Source: Erythrobacter sp. SDW2 (GTDB lineage Bacteria > Pseudomonadota > Alphaproteobacteria > Sphingomonadales > Sphingomonadaceae). Taken from it: 64,000 bases of DNA. Where the stretch lies: the NCBI RefSeq assembly GCF_021431965.1, contig NZ_CP090370.1, forward strand, positions 1,178,001 through 1,242,000, read 5' to 3'. Under the pieces are notes generated by a model. The model saw nothing but the letters and a program-made list of their open reading frames with translations. It was not told the DNA's origin and did not search any database. Made by a program: the position numbers and the translations under genes. The first letter of the stretch is position 1, and every line of letters begins with the position of its first letter. This document shows, piece after piece, positions 8,379 through 17,836 of this stretch.

Positions 8379-9617
8379 TCATTTTTTCCGGGCGCAGGTG
8401 CCGCACAGCAGCCCGCGACCATAGGTGGTGTCAGGGCCCTTCTTGCCCAGATCCCTGGCCTCGGCATCGAGCGTGCTGCGCCAGTTTCTCCCGCGCGAAA
8501 GCGCAGCGGCAAGCCTGGCGGCGGCGAGCGGCGCGGCGAACGATGTCCCGCGCCATTTCACCCGCTTGCCCCTGGCATCGAGCGCATAGATATCCGCCCC
8601 CGGTGCCGCGTAGTCGAGGTTGAGCGCGCGCCCGGCTTCGATCAGGGCGCGGTTGCGTCCGTCCACACCCGTGATGGCGATGACGCCGTCGTAGGAAGCG
8701 GGATAGGCAGGTGGCGCGGCCGGACCATCATTGCCGACAGCCGCGACGATCACGACGCCCTTCTTCTGCGCGGCGGCGACAGCCTTCTGGACGACGCTGT
8801 TCTTCGGCCCGACCAGGCTGATCGTCACGACCTTGCTGCCGCTCGAAACCAGCCAGCCGAGCGCTTTGGCGATCGCCAGCGCATTGCCGCCCGCCGCATC
8901 GGTACCATAGACATCGGCCACCCGCACGCGCGCAACGCCCGCGCTCTTGAGTAGCGATGCCACTGCGCTGCCATGGTTGGCCGCCTTGGGTGCGCCCTTG
9001 GCGAAACCCCTGGTGGCGACGGTCGAAACACTCGCGCCCGGTGCGCTGTCGATCACGCCGACTTCGGTGCCGATGCTTGCGCTCTGCAGAGCCATCGGGG
9101 CGATCACCGTGCCGGCGACTGCGCCGGACTGGTAGTGCAGATTGTCGGCGCTGATCTCCGCCCCGGGTGCCAGCTCGCGGGCGAGGCGCTCCGCCTTTGC
9201 CAAGGGCAGCCGCTCCGGCACGGCGAGCCGGGTGACGATGAAATCCAGCCCCTCGATCTGTTCGCTCGAAAGCACGCTGAACCCTGCTTCATCAAGCACC
9301 GCTAGCTGTGCCGCGGTCGCACCATCGACCAGCAATTCGCCGCGCCTGGCAAGATCGCCCCGCGCATCGGCTTCGATGGTCTCGCGGTTCTGGCGCAGCA
9401 GCTTTCGTATCGTTCGCTGGCGCAATTCCAGCAGCCTCGCAGCTGTGCGCTGGGTAGTGGCGTCTACGTCCTCGAGCGCAATCCCGACCGTGTCCGTCAC
9501 GTCGCCCACCACCCCGCCGGGATCCGGCAGCTGCACCTGCGGCAGGGCCAGCTGCGCTGCCAGCGGGCTGGCCAGAATTGCGGCAGCAAGGATGGTGGGG
9601 AGAATCCGGCGCATCAT
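8379..9617 (-). CDS. S8 family serine peptidase (subtilase)
   Basis: A 412-residue secreted subtilase with a signal peptide (residues 1-21, ending 'ASPLAAQ'), a non-catalytic N-terminal region (about 22-180) and the catalytic domain. The triad is visible: Asp190 in 'GVIDSAPG', His215 in 'NHGSAVASLL' and Ser359 in 'GTSFAAPLAAA'; Asn296 in 'AVGNDGPAAP' is the oxyanion residue. Tandem ATGs at 9617/9614 follow an 'AGGATAG' ribosome-binding site. It is divergent from an ECF sigma/anti-sigma pair, a recurring arrangement suggesting the sigma factor controls it or that it takes part in envelope stress signalling. A C-terminal 'CGTC' could form a disulphide. Confidence 0.93.
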   Translation of the reverse strand: MMRRILPTILAAAILASPLAAQLALPQVQLPDPGGVVGDVTDTVGIALEDVDATTQRTAARLLELRQRTIRKLLRQNRETIEADARGDLARRGELLVDGATAAQLAVLDEAGFSVLSSEQIEGLDFIVTRLAVPERLPLAKAERLARELAPGAEISADNLHYQSGAVAGTVIAPMALQSASIGTEVGVIDSAPGASVSTVATRGFAKGAPKAANHGSAVASLLKSAGVARVRVADVYGTDAAGGNALAIAKALGWLVSSGSKVVTISLVGPKNSVVQKAVAAAQKKGVVIVAAVGNDGPAAPPAYPASYDGVIAITGVDGRNRALIEAGRALNLDYAAPGADIYALDARGKRVKWRGTSFAAPLAAARLAAALSRGRNWRSTLDAEARDLGKKGPDTTYGRGLLCGTCARKK

Positions 9618-9645
9618 TGTTTCTATCCTGTTTTTTGCATTAAGC

Positions 9646-10185
9646 GTGGATGAAACGCGTAGCCGCGTTCGTTTCATCCATCGAAAGGCACGAAAACTGG
9701 GCCAGACGTTCGAACAGCAGGTGCTCGCGCTGCTGCCGCGCTTGCGGCGGTTCGCGATCGGGCTTGCCGGTTCGCCGTCCGATGGCGACGATTTGTGCCA
9801 GATGACAATCGAACGTGCGCTGACCCGCCGCGACCAGTGGCAGGAGGGAACACGGCTCGACAGCTGGATGTACCGTATCATGCGCAACATATTGATCGAC
9901 GAGAAACGCAGCAATGCCCGCCGCAGCCGGACCTTCGTGGACGAGGAGGCGGGCCTTGCCGTGGGTGCGGACGGCGCGCAGGAATCGCAGGTCGAACTCT
10001 CCATGGTCGACCGCGCCATGCAGCGTCTCCCTGACGAACAGCGCGAGGCAGTGCTGCTGGTGATGGTCGAAGGCTATGCCTACAAGGAAGCGGCCGAGAT
10101 CGTCGGATGCCCGGTCGGAACGCTCAATTCGCGGCTGGTACGCGGGCGTGATGCCTTGCTCGAAATTCTGGAGGGCGCGCAATGA
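9646..10185 (+). CDS. ECF-type RNA polymerase sigma factor
   Basis: About 179 residues with sigma region 2 ('DDLCQMTIERALTRRDQW', 'LDSWMYRIMRNILIDEKR') and region 4 ('LPDEQREAVLLVMVEGYAYK', 'IVGCPVGTLNSRLVRGRDAL'), lacking regions 1 and 3 as ECF sigmas do. The start is uncertain: GTG at 9646 has no Shine-Dalgarno sequence and lies at the edge of an 11-bp inverted repeat, whereas an unusual CTG at 9697 has 'AAAGG' 7 nt upstream and would give a length closer to the family. The stop overlaps the anti-sigma ATG (ATGA), indicating coupled translation. It is probably autoregulated and held inactive by the next gene's product. Confidence 0.9.
   Translation: MDETRSRVRFIHRKARKLGQTFEQQVLALLPRLRRFAIGLAGSPSDGDDLCQMTIERALTRRDQWQEGTRLDSWMYRIMRNILIDEKRSNARRSRTFVDEEAGLAVGADGAQESQVELSMVDRAMQRLPDEQREAVLLVMVEGYAYKEAAEIVGCPVGTLNSRLVRGRDALLEILEGAQ
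9647..9680. promoter_or_regulatory. 11-bp inverted repeat between subtilase and ECF sigma genes
   Basis: TGGATGAAACG (9647-9657) and CGTTTCATCCA (9670-9680) form a perfect inverted repeat with a 12-nt spacer. Each arm carries GAAAC reading outward into one of the two divergent genes, as an ECF -35 element would. It may be a pair of back-to-back ECF promoters or a repressor operator. Confidence 0.45.
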
Positions 10186-10883
10186 CTGTCACTCGCGAAC
10201 AGATTGCCGCCTATGCCGATGGCGAGCTGGGAGGAGCCGAACTGGCCGACGTCGAGGCGGCGATTGCCGCAGACCCTGCGATTGCGGAGCAGGTGGAGAG
10301 GCATCGGGAGCTCAAGAAACAGCTGGGCGCTCATTTTGCACCTTTCGCTGAGCAGCCCGTTCCCGAAAGGCTGACGACGCTTCTTCAGACAGGCGCCGAA
10401 TCCGCCGAGGTCGTCAGCTTCGCCGCAGAACGGCGCCAGCGCGGGCTGGCTCCGATGGTCCGGCGCTGGGCGCCGATCGCCGGTCCCGCGCTCGCTGCTT
10501 CGTTGGTATTGGCCCTATGGCAGCCGTGGCGAGGCGGCGACGTGCCGGAGGGCTATGCGCAAGGCGAACTTGCGACCGCCCTCGATACCCAGCTGGTGGC
10601 GAGCCAGGGGTTGGCGGTCGAACCGCGCATCCTGCTGACATTCCGCGACCGGGCAGGGCAGTATTGCCGCGTCTACCGCGAAGCCCGGACCGGCGGCATC
10701 GCCTGTCACGACGAGACCGGCTGGAAGATCGAGCGGGAGCTCGGTGCGGGGCTGGCCCAGACCACCGACTACCGGCAGGCCGGCAGCGATACCCGGATCC
10801 TCGCCGCGGCTCAGGAAATGTCGGTCGGCGAAGCGCTCGATGCTGTGGCAGAAGCGGAAGCGAGAGATCGCGGCTGGCAGTAG
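10182..10883 (+). CDS. Anti-sigma factor, single-pass membrane protein
   Basis: A 233-residue protein that begins with a cytoplasmic anti-sigma-like helix region ('EQIAAYADGELGGAELADVE', then 'IAADPAIAEQVERH'), continues through a linker, and has one membrane segment at about residues 98-115 ('APIAGPALAASLVLALW'). The remaining 115 residues would be periplasmic, with two Cys residues ('GQYCRVYREA', 'GGIACHDETG') placed to form a disulphide or sense redox. No zinc HxxxCxxC motif is seen, so it is not a ZAS-type anti-sigma. It starts inside the sigma stop codon. It presumably binds and restrains the ECF sigma factor. Confidence 0.85.
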   Translation: MTVTREQIAAYADGELGGAELADVEAAIAADPAIAEQVERHRELKKQLGAHFAPFAEQPVPERLTTLLQTGAESAEVVSFAAERRQRGLAPMVRRWAPIAGPALAASLVLALWQPWRGGDVPEGYAQGELATALDTQLVASQGLAVEPRILLTFRDRAGQYCRVYREARTGGIACHDETGWKIERELGAGLAQTTDYRQAGSDTRILAAAQEMSVGEALDAVAEAEARDRGWQ

Positions 10884-10924
10884 GCGACCGAGCGGGGCCA
10901 TCCGCTCAGCCGCAAAGATGATGG

Positions 10925-10950
10925 AAAAGGGGCCGACTTTCGTCGACCCC
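10925..10950 (-). terminator. Rho-independent terminator for the 10985-11338 gene
   Basis: On the minus strand, GGGGTCGAC-GAAA-GTCGGCCCC is followed by TTTTCC. The stem has one G-U/mismatch position. It lies in the convergent gap after the anti-sigma gene and may work in both directions. Confidence 0.6.
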
Positions 10951-10984
10951 TCCTGCGGCCCTTGGGGCTCTTGTTGTCCCGCAT

Positions 10985-11338
10985 CTAGCCGTTCGGCAGC
11001 ACCGTCACTTCGCCCATGCGATAGCCGCGCTCGGCCATGTCTTCGATGTAGTCGATCCGCTCGTGGCGCAGTTCCTTGCCGTACTCCTCCCACGCGTCGC
11101 GCAGGTCTTCGATGTCGCTGGCCTTGCGCAGGTCGCGCGACAGTTCCTTCTGCGCTTCGGTGACGTCGATGAGGTAGTCGAACCACAGCGAGTTCTCGAT
11201 CCCGGCGATCGGCGAGGTGATGATCTGCTTCTCTTCCTCGCGAGCGAAAGCCTCTTCATAGAGCATCGGCATGGCGGCCTGCGCGGCAGTGCCGAGGGTC
11301 AGGGCAGCGAGGGCGAGGGTGGTCTTGGTGAGTTTCAT
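10985..11338 (-). CDS. Small predicted periplasmic protein
   Basis: A 117-residue protein with a signal peptide ('MKLTKTTLALAALTLGTAAQ', cleavage near AQA-A). The charged helical remainder is rich in Glu, Arg and Asp ('EEAFAREEEKQIITSPIAGI', then 'TEAQKELSRDLRKASDIEDL') and likely forms amphipathic helices or a coiled coil. The ATG at 11338 is preceded by GGAGACATCCC. It is convergent with the anti-sigma gene and divergent from the SDR gene. I do not recognise a family; nothing suggests enzymatic activity. Confidence 0.75.
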   Translation of the reverse strand: MKLTKTTLALAALTLGTAAQAAMPMLYEEAFAREEEKQIITSPIAGIENSLWFDYLIDVTEAQKELSRDLRKASDIEDLRDAWEEYGKELRHERIDYIEDMAERGYRMGEVTVLPNG

Positions 11339-11501
11339 GGGATGTCTCCTGAATTCGGGCCGGAGCCTCCAGCGGTCCGGTTGACAAGGAAACGGGTGGC
11401 CTGCGAGGTTTAATCCTTGGCTCAGGCGATTTTCTGGCCATTGCCAGCGCGCCGCCTTCGCGCCATCACCTGGTGGACATGCACCGAGAGAGGATTTCGC
11501 C

Positions 11502-12278
11502 ATGACATATGCCAACCGTTTCGCCGGCAAGACCGTGATCGTCACCGGCTCCTCCATGGGCATCGGCGAAGCGATCGCCCGGCGCTTTCATGCCGAAGGG
11601 GCCAATGTCGTGATCAATTCGCGCAAGCAGGCCGATTGTGATGCGGTGGCCTCTTCGCTTGGGGATCGGGCCATTGCGGTGGCGGGCGACGTGTCCTCCT
11701 CTGCCTTCGCGACAGAGATTGTCGAGAAGACCGTCGCCGCCTTCGGCGGCCTCGACGTGCTGGTCAACAACGCCGGGGTCGGTTTTTCCGGGCGGCTGAG
11801 CAAGGCGAAGGACGAGGACATCGACCGCATCATCGACATCAATCTCAAGGGCATTCTCTACCTCACCCGCGAGGCGTTTCCGCACCTGCTCGCGGCCAAA
11901 GGCAATGTCATCAACATATCCAGCGTCTCCGGCCTCGGCGGCGACTGGGGACTGGGCATATACAATGCCAGCAAGGGCGGGGTCTGCAACCTGACCCGGG
12001 CGATGGCGCTGGAGTTCGGGCGACAGGGCGTGCGGGCCAATGCGATCTGTCCGTCGATGACCCGGTCCGACATGACCACCGGCGTTACCGAGAGCGAGGC
12101 AGCGCTCAAGCTGCTCGCCAACCGCATGCCGCTGGGCCGCCCGGCCGAACCCGAGGAAATCGCCGGCCCGGTGCTGTTTCTCGCGAGCGACGACGCCTGC
12201 TTCGTCAACGGCGTGAACCTGCCGGTCGACGGCGGGGTGACTGCGTCGAACGGCCAGCCGAACTTCTTCGGCGGCTGA
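11502..12278 (+). CDS. SDR family oxidoreductase
   Basis: A 258-residue classical short-chain dehydrogenase/reductase. The cofactor motif is 'VTGSSMGIGEAIARR', the structural motif 'NNAG', the catalytic Ser lies in 'INISSVSG' and the Tyr/Lys pair in 'YNASKGG'. The C-terminal 'PVDGGVTASNG' is typical. A basic residue ('NSRKQAD') after beta-2 leans toward NADP(H). 'AGAGGA' precedes the ATG. It is followed 4 nt later by the serine hydrolase gene, so the two form an operon. The substrate cannot be predicted. Confidence 0.92.
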   Translation: MTYANRFAGKTVIVTGSSMGIGEAIARRFHAEGANVVINSRKQADCDAVASSLGDRAIAVAGDVSSSAFATEIVEKTVAAFGGLDVLVNNAGVGFSGRLSKAKDEDIDRIIDINLKGILYLTREAFPHLLAAKGNVINISSVSGLGGDWGLGIYNASKGGVCNLTRAMALEFGRQGVRANAICPSMTRSDMTTGVTESEAALKLLANRMPLGRPAEPEEIAGPVLFLASDDACFVNGVNLPVDGGVTASNGQPNFFGG

Positions 12279-12282
12279 GGGA

Positions 12283-13581
12283 ATGACGAGGGGGAGAAGC
12301 AGGATGAGCGTCGCCGCCTGGACGGGCGCTGCATCGCTGGCATTGGCCGCTTGCGCCACAACCCCGCCAGCGCCCGAAGCGGCGACCGGTTTCGCACCCG
12401 ATTGCGCGGCTGTCGCCGGCTTCCTCGATAGCGCGGTCGAACAGGGGCGCACGGTCGGCGCATCGACGCTGATCTGGCACGAGGGGCGCGAGGCCTGCTT
12501 CCATGCCTCAGGCCTGGCATCGCGTGAGGAGGGCCGGGCTTTTGCGCGGGACACGCTGGTGCAGATCTTCTCCATGACCAAGCCGGTCACCGGCGTGGCG
12601 TTGATGCAGCTGTGGGAGCAGGGCAAGTTCGGACTCGACGATCCGCTGGCTTTGCACTTGCCCGAATACGCCGGACTCCGGGTCGTTACCGGGCGCGATG
12701 CCGACGGCCAGCCGATCCTGCGCGATCCCAAGCGTGCGCCGACGATCCGCGATGTCCTGCGGCATACGGCGGGCTTCACCTATGGCGACGGCGATGCGCC
12801 GGGCGACGTTGTGTGGAACGAGCTGCAGCCGCTTTCCTCCGACAACACGCTGGCCGAGTTCTCGCAGAAGATGGCGCAGGTGCCGCTGATCGCCGATCCG
12901 GGCACGCGATGGCACTATTCCGCCGGGGTCGATGTCCAGGCGCGATTGGTGGAGGTGCTCTCCGGCATGGCCTATGCCGACTATGTCCAGCAGCACATCT
13001 TCGGCCCGCTCGGCATGAAGGACAGCGGGTGGACACGACAGTCGGCCGATTTGGCGCGGTTGGCCCGCATCTATGTCGCCGACGAGACGGGCAAACTCGA
13101 ACCAATGGAACGGGGCACCTGGCTGGAGGCCAACTTCGCCGGCAAGCCGATGACCATGGGCGGTTCGGGCATCGTCACCACGGTGGACGACTATATGCGG
13201 TTTGCCCGGATGCTCTTGGGCGAGGGGGTGCTCGACGGGGTGCGCATCCTGCGTCCGGCGACGGTGCGGCTGATGTCGACCGATGTGCTCGATCCGAGGA
13301 TCACGCCGGAAAACCGCTCATGGCTCGTCGGCAAGGGCTCGGGCGGGTTCGGGATCGATTTCTTCGTCCGCACAGCACCGCCACAGTCGCCGGAGGAGAA
13401 CCGCGGCACCGTTGGCGAATTCTTCTGGGACGGCTATCCCTCGATGCTGTTCTGGGTCGATCCGGGGCAGCGCATGGCGGTGGTCTTCGCCACGCAGAAG
13501 ATCCCCTTCGACAACGCGCTGCACCACGATATCCGCGATGCGGTCTATGGCGCGGAGTACGACGGGTTGCCGTCGGAATAG
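12283..13581 (+). CDS. Serine hydrolase, class C beta-lactamase/EstB-like
   Basis: A 432-residue beta-lactamase-family serine hydrolase (penicillin-binding/esterase type). The active-site SxxK is 'FSMTKPVTG' and the second motif is the Tyr in 'HYSAGVDVQ', with a degenerate third motif near 'WDGYPSMLFWVD'. The start at 12283 gives a basic n-region and a hydrophobic stretch ending in lipobox 'LAAC', so it is probably a lipoprotein; an ATG 7 codons later is possible. Such enzymes are usually esterases rather than true beta-lactamases. It is cotranscribed with the SDR gene, suggesting a shared small-molecule pathway, which is inference. Confidence 0.9.
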   Translation: MTRGRSRMSVAAWTGAASLALAACATTPPAPEAATGFAPDCAAVAGFLDSAVEQGRTVGASTLIWHEGREACFHASGLASREEGRAFARDTLVQIFSMTKPVTGVALMQLWEQGKFGLDDPLALHLPEYAGLRVVTGRDADGQPILRDPKRAPTIRDVLRHTAGFTYGDGDAPGDVVWNELQPLSSDNTLAEFSQKMAQVPLIADPGTRWHYSAGVDVQARLVEVLSGMAYADYVQQHIFGPLGMKDSGWTRQSADLARLARIYVADETGKLEPMERGTWLEANFAGKPMTMGGSGIVTTVDDYMRFARMLLGEGVLDGVRILRPATVRLMSTDVLDPRITPENRSWLVGKGSGGFGIDFFVRTAPPQSPEENRGTVGEFFWDGYPSMLFWVDPGQRMAVVFATQKIPFDNALHHDIRDAVYGAEYDGLPSE

Positions 13582-13590
13582 AGCCCGGCC

Positions 13591-14619
13591 CTAGAACTCG
13601 TTGCTCGGGCGATAGAACTCCAGGATCAGGATATCGAGATCCTGCGTCGGTTCGAAATCGGTCTTGCGCACTTCGAACCGGGTGGGGCTGATCTTCGTCA
13701 CCCCGTCCATGCAGAAGCTGACGAGGTTGTCCGGATCGCCCTTGTCCACCACCAGCCGGAAGTCCTTGATCGGCCCTGCCCAGTTGGCCCCGCTGCCGAG
13801 GACATAGCCGAGCCAGGTCTCGCCGTAATAGACCGGGTCCTCTTCGGTCCCGGCGCCCAGCTTCCTGTCGACGCCCGCCAGGAGGCCGTCATCGACACAC
13901 CACTTGTCGCGATATTCCTGCATGCTTTCGGGATATTCCGACCGGATGGCCGGATAAAGCATTCCACCGACGCTGCCTCCTGTCCACGGCCGATAGACAT
14001 GGCTCACCGTCACGGCAGACTTGGCCGGGAACAGCTGCGTGCGAACGAGATTGCGTTCGACCTGCCAGGCCGGATAGACCCAGCTGACTTCGCCGGTCAG
14101 CTCGGCATCGTCATCGGTCCGGAGCAGTCCCGCGGCGAGCAGCCGGTCGCGATCGGCCACGGGCAGGTCCTGCAGCCTGTCGGGAAAGCCCTCTTCGCGG
14201 AACCAGAACAGCGGGAAGCCTTCTGCCGCCACCGCGTCGGTCACATCGCGGTCGCCCACCAGGGCCCGGTCGGCGACTTCATATTCCACCGGCACGCCAT
14301 CGACCTTGGTGGTGAATTCCAGCTCGTCCCAATCGGGCATGGACCAGGTGTCATAGAACCCGTCAGCCGCCGGGACGCGCGGCAGGGGGAAGGTAATCAT
14401 CACCTCGCGCTCTTCCGGCGAGTGGTTGGTATAGACATAGTCCACCCGCACTTCGGTGGCGGAAATATAAAGCTCCTCCTTGTCCATCGAGATCGCTGCA
14501 TTGGTCTTGAGCACCAGCCCGCCGATGGCCCACTCGGCCTCGCTGTCATTGGCGAGCGCGGGCGTGGCCGGCGGCGCGGCGAGCAGGGCCAGTGCGGCAA
14601 GCCAAGGGCGGTGCGTCAT
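13591..14619 (-). CDS. DUF4424 domain-containing protein
   Basis: A 342-residue exported protein: the signal peptide 'HRPWLAALALLAAPPATPAL' is followed by 'ANDSEAEWAIGGLVLKTNAA', the typical opening of DUF4424 proteins. The rest is beta-rich ('VRVDYVYTNHSPEEREVMIT'), with conserved-looking 'GYVLGSGANWAGPI' and 'FRLVVDKGDPDNLVSFCMDG'. The ATG at 14619 is chosen because it starts at the signal peptide; upstream in-frame codons pass through a G-rich low-complexity stretch. It converges with the serine hydrolase gene. The family's function is unknown. Confidence 0.88.
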   Translation of the reverse strand: MTHRPWLAALALLAAPPATPALANDSEAEWAIGGLVLKTNAAISMDKEELYISATEVRVDYVYTNHSPEEREVMITFPLPRVPAADGFYDTWSMPDWDELEFTTKVDGVPVEYEVADRALVGDRDVTDAVAAEGFPLFWFREEGFPDRLQDLPVADRDRLLAAGLLRTDDDAELTGEVSWVYPAWQVERNLVRTQLFPAKSAVTVSHVYRPWTGGSVGGMLYPAIRSEYPESMQEYRDKWCVDDGLLAGVDRKLGAGTEEDPVYYGETWLGYVLGSGANWAGPIKDFRLVVDKGDPDNLVSFCMDGVTKISPTRFEVRKTDFEPTQDLDILILEFYRPSNEF

Positions 14620-14980
14620 GGGCGGGAGATTACGCCGGGCGGTGGGGGTTGCAAGGGGCATGCACGGGGGGTGGTGTGGGGGTGTTGGTGTGGGAGTGGA
14701 GCGCGAAAGGTAACACAAAAATCCGACGGTTGCGGGGCGGCAGAGAACGCCATTGCGCGACCCTTGCGGGTGGCTGCAGGAAAGGTGAGGAGTTCAGACG
14801 ATGATTGGCGCCTTCACATGGCATTTTAATGAGGCGGGGACCGGGACACCAATGAACTGATACCGTAATTGCGTGTCGTTCCCTTGTCGAAAATGGGAAC
14901 CATGCCGGTTCTCGAGTTTTCAGGTAGGGAACACCGCAATCGAAAACCCCGTATCCCCCAAACCGATAAGGACATCACCT
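14620..14980. other. 361-nt intergenic region with G-quadruplex motif and repeated GGGAAC boxes
   Basis: Nothing coding is seen here. 14644-14682 on the + strand matches the canonical (G3+N1-7)x4 quadruplex pattern, with runs of 5, 4, 6 and 5 G. Further right, GTTCCC (14878-14883) and GGGAAC (14895-14900) form an inverted repeat. A later GGAAC (14928-14932) stands 17 nt before CGTA, which vaguely resembles a general-stress sigma (EcfG-type) promoter for the downstream barrel gene. Confidence 0.5.
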
Positions 14981-15820
14981 ATGCTGCAATTGACCAAGGT
15001 TTCCTTGGCTGCCCTGGCTATTACGTCCAGCGGCGCCGCTATTGCCCAGGACAGCGAAGGCCCGTTTTTCGATGGATTCTACGTTGCCGGATCGATTTCG
15101 CTCGACGCGCCGGAAGGCGACGACGGCACGGTGGTATTCGACACCAACCGCGACGGCGAGTACAACGAAACCGTCCGTACGGTCACCGGTGCCAATGCCT
15201 TCAGCCCGGGCTTCTGCGATGGTGCGGCCATCAATCGCACGGCAGCGGGCGGATGTACCCGCGACGACGACGATCTCGGTTACGGCATCCGCCTCGGCTA
15301 CGACCAGCGCATCGGTTCGAACTTCGTCGGCGGCATCCTGGTCGAAGGCACGAAGTCGGATATGCGCGATTCGACGACCGCGTTCAGCACGACTCCGGCC
15401 AACTACGTTTTCACAAGGGAACTCGACTATGCCGTTTCGGCCCGCGGCCGCCTCGGCTTCTCGCCGGGCGAAGGGCGCGGTCTGCTCTACGTGACCGGCG
15501 GCGTGAGCTACGCCAAGCTCGACCAGAGCTTCAGCTCGTCGAACACGGCCAACGCCTTCACCATCGCCAATGACGGTGACATGGTGTGGGGCGGCCAGGT
15601 GGGTGGCGGCGCCGAGCTGATGCTGAACAACAACATCTCGATCGGCCTTGAATACCTCTACAACTCGTATGACGCCGGCGACTCGTTTGTGGAAGTCGGA
15701 CCGGGTACTGCGGGCGCCACCAACCCGTTCCTGCTGGTCTCGGGCGGCACCAACATGCGCCCGGCGAACAACAATTTCGACTTCCATTCGTTCAAGGCGA
15801 CTATCGGTTTCCACTTCTGA
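14981..15820 (+). CDS. Outer-membrane beta-barrel protein (OmpA/OprF-N-like porin family)
   Basis: A 279-residue protein with a signal peptide ('LTKVSLAALAITSSGAAIAQ'). The 'GFYVAGSISLDAP' that follows begins a barrel of alternating polar and aromatic strands, with an 8-strand small-barrel look ('GYGIRLGYDQRIG', 'SARGRLGFSPGEGRGLLYVT', 'VWGGQVGGGAELML', 'ISIGLEYLYNSYD'). It ends 'HSFKATIGFHF', the terminal Phe expected for BAM-dependent insertion. The ATG at 14981 fits the signal peptide. Two Cys residues ('GFCDGAA', 'GGCTRDD') may link a surface loop. It is monocistronic and ends at a strong terminator. Confidence 0.88.
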   Translation: MLQLTKVSLAALAITSSGAAIAQDSEGPFFDGFYVAGSISLDAPEGDDGTVVFDTNRDGEYNETVRTVTGANAFSPGFCDGAAINRTAAGGCTRDDDDLGYGIRLGYDQRIGSNFVGGILVEGTKSDMRDSTTAFSTTPANYVFTRELDYAVSARGRLGFSPGEGRGLLYVTGGVSYAKLDQSFSSSNTANAFTIANDGDMVWGGQVGGGAELMLNNNISIGLEYLYNSYDAGDSFVEVGPGTAGATNPFLLVSGGTNMRPANNNFDFHSFKATIGFHF

Positions 15821-15852
15821 TGAAGTGACGACGGACCGCCAGCCGCAAAACC

Positions 15853-15881
15853 AAGGGGCGCCCGGTGGGGCGCCCCTTTTT
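15853..15881 (+). terminator. Rho-independent terminator after the beta-barrel gene
   Basis: AAGGGGCGCCC (15853-15863) pairs perfectly with GGGCGCCCCTT (15868-15878), followed by a T-run to 15881. It may also serve the convergent typA gene, which ends at 15886. Confidence 0.9.
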
Positions 15882-15885
15882 CGTG

Positions 15886-17706
<1,821 letters not shown>

Positions 17707-17836
17707 GGGGTTCTCTGGTTAGGGGCCAAGGCGTTCGAGCGCGCGATTGTGCGCCGCAACATTTCGAGCGCGCCCCTAGCGGAGAGTTGCGCGCGCGGCA
17801 ACTGTGTCTGGCAGTCAGCTTTGCAGGATGCGCGTT

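Noticed and set aside
12283-13581. True antibiotic-resistance beta-lactamase
   Set aside because: The SxxK and Tyr motifs fit, but the third (K/H)-(T/S)-G motif is degenerate and length and context fit esterase-type serine hydrolases.
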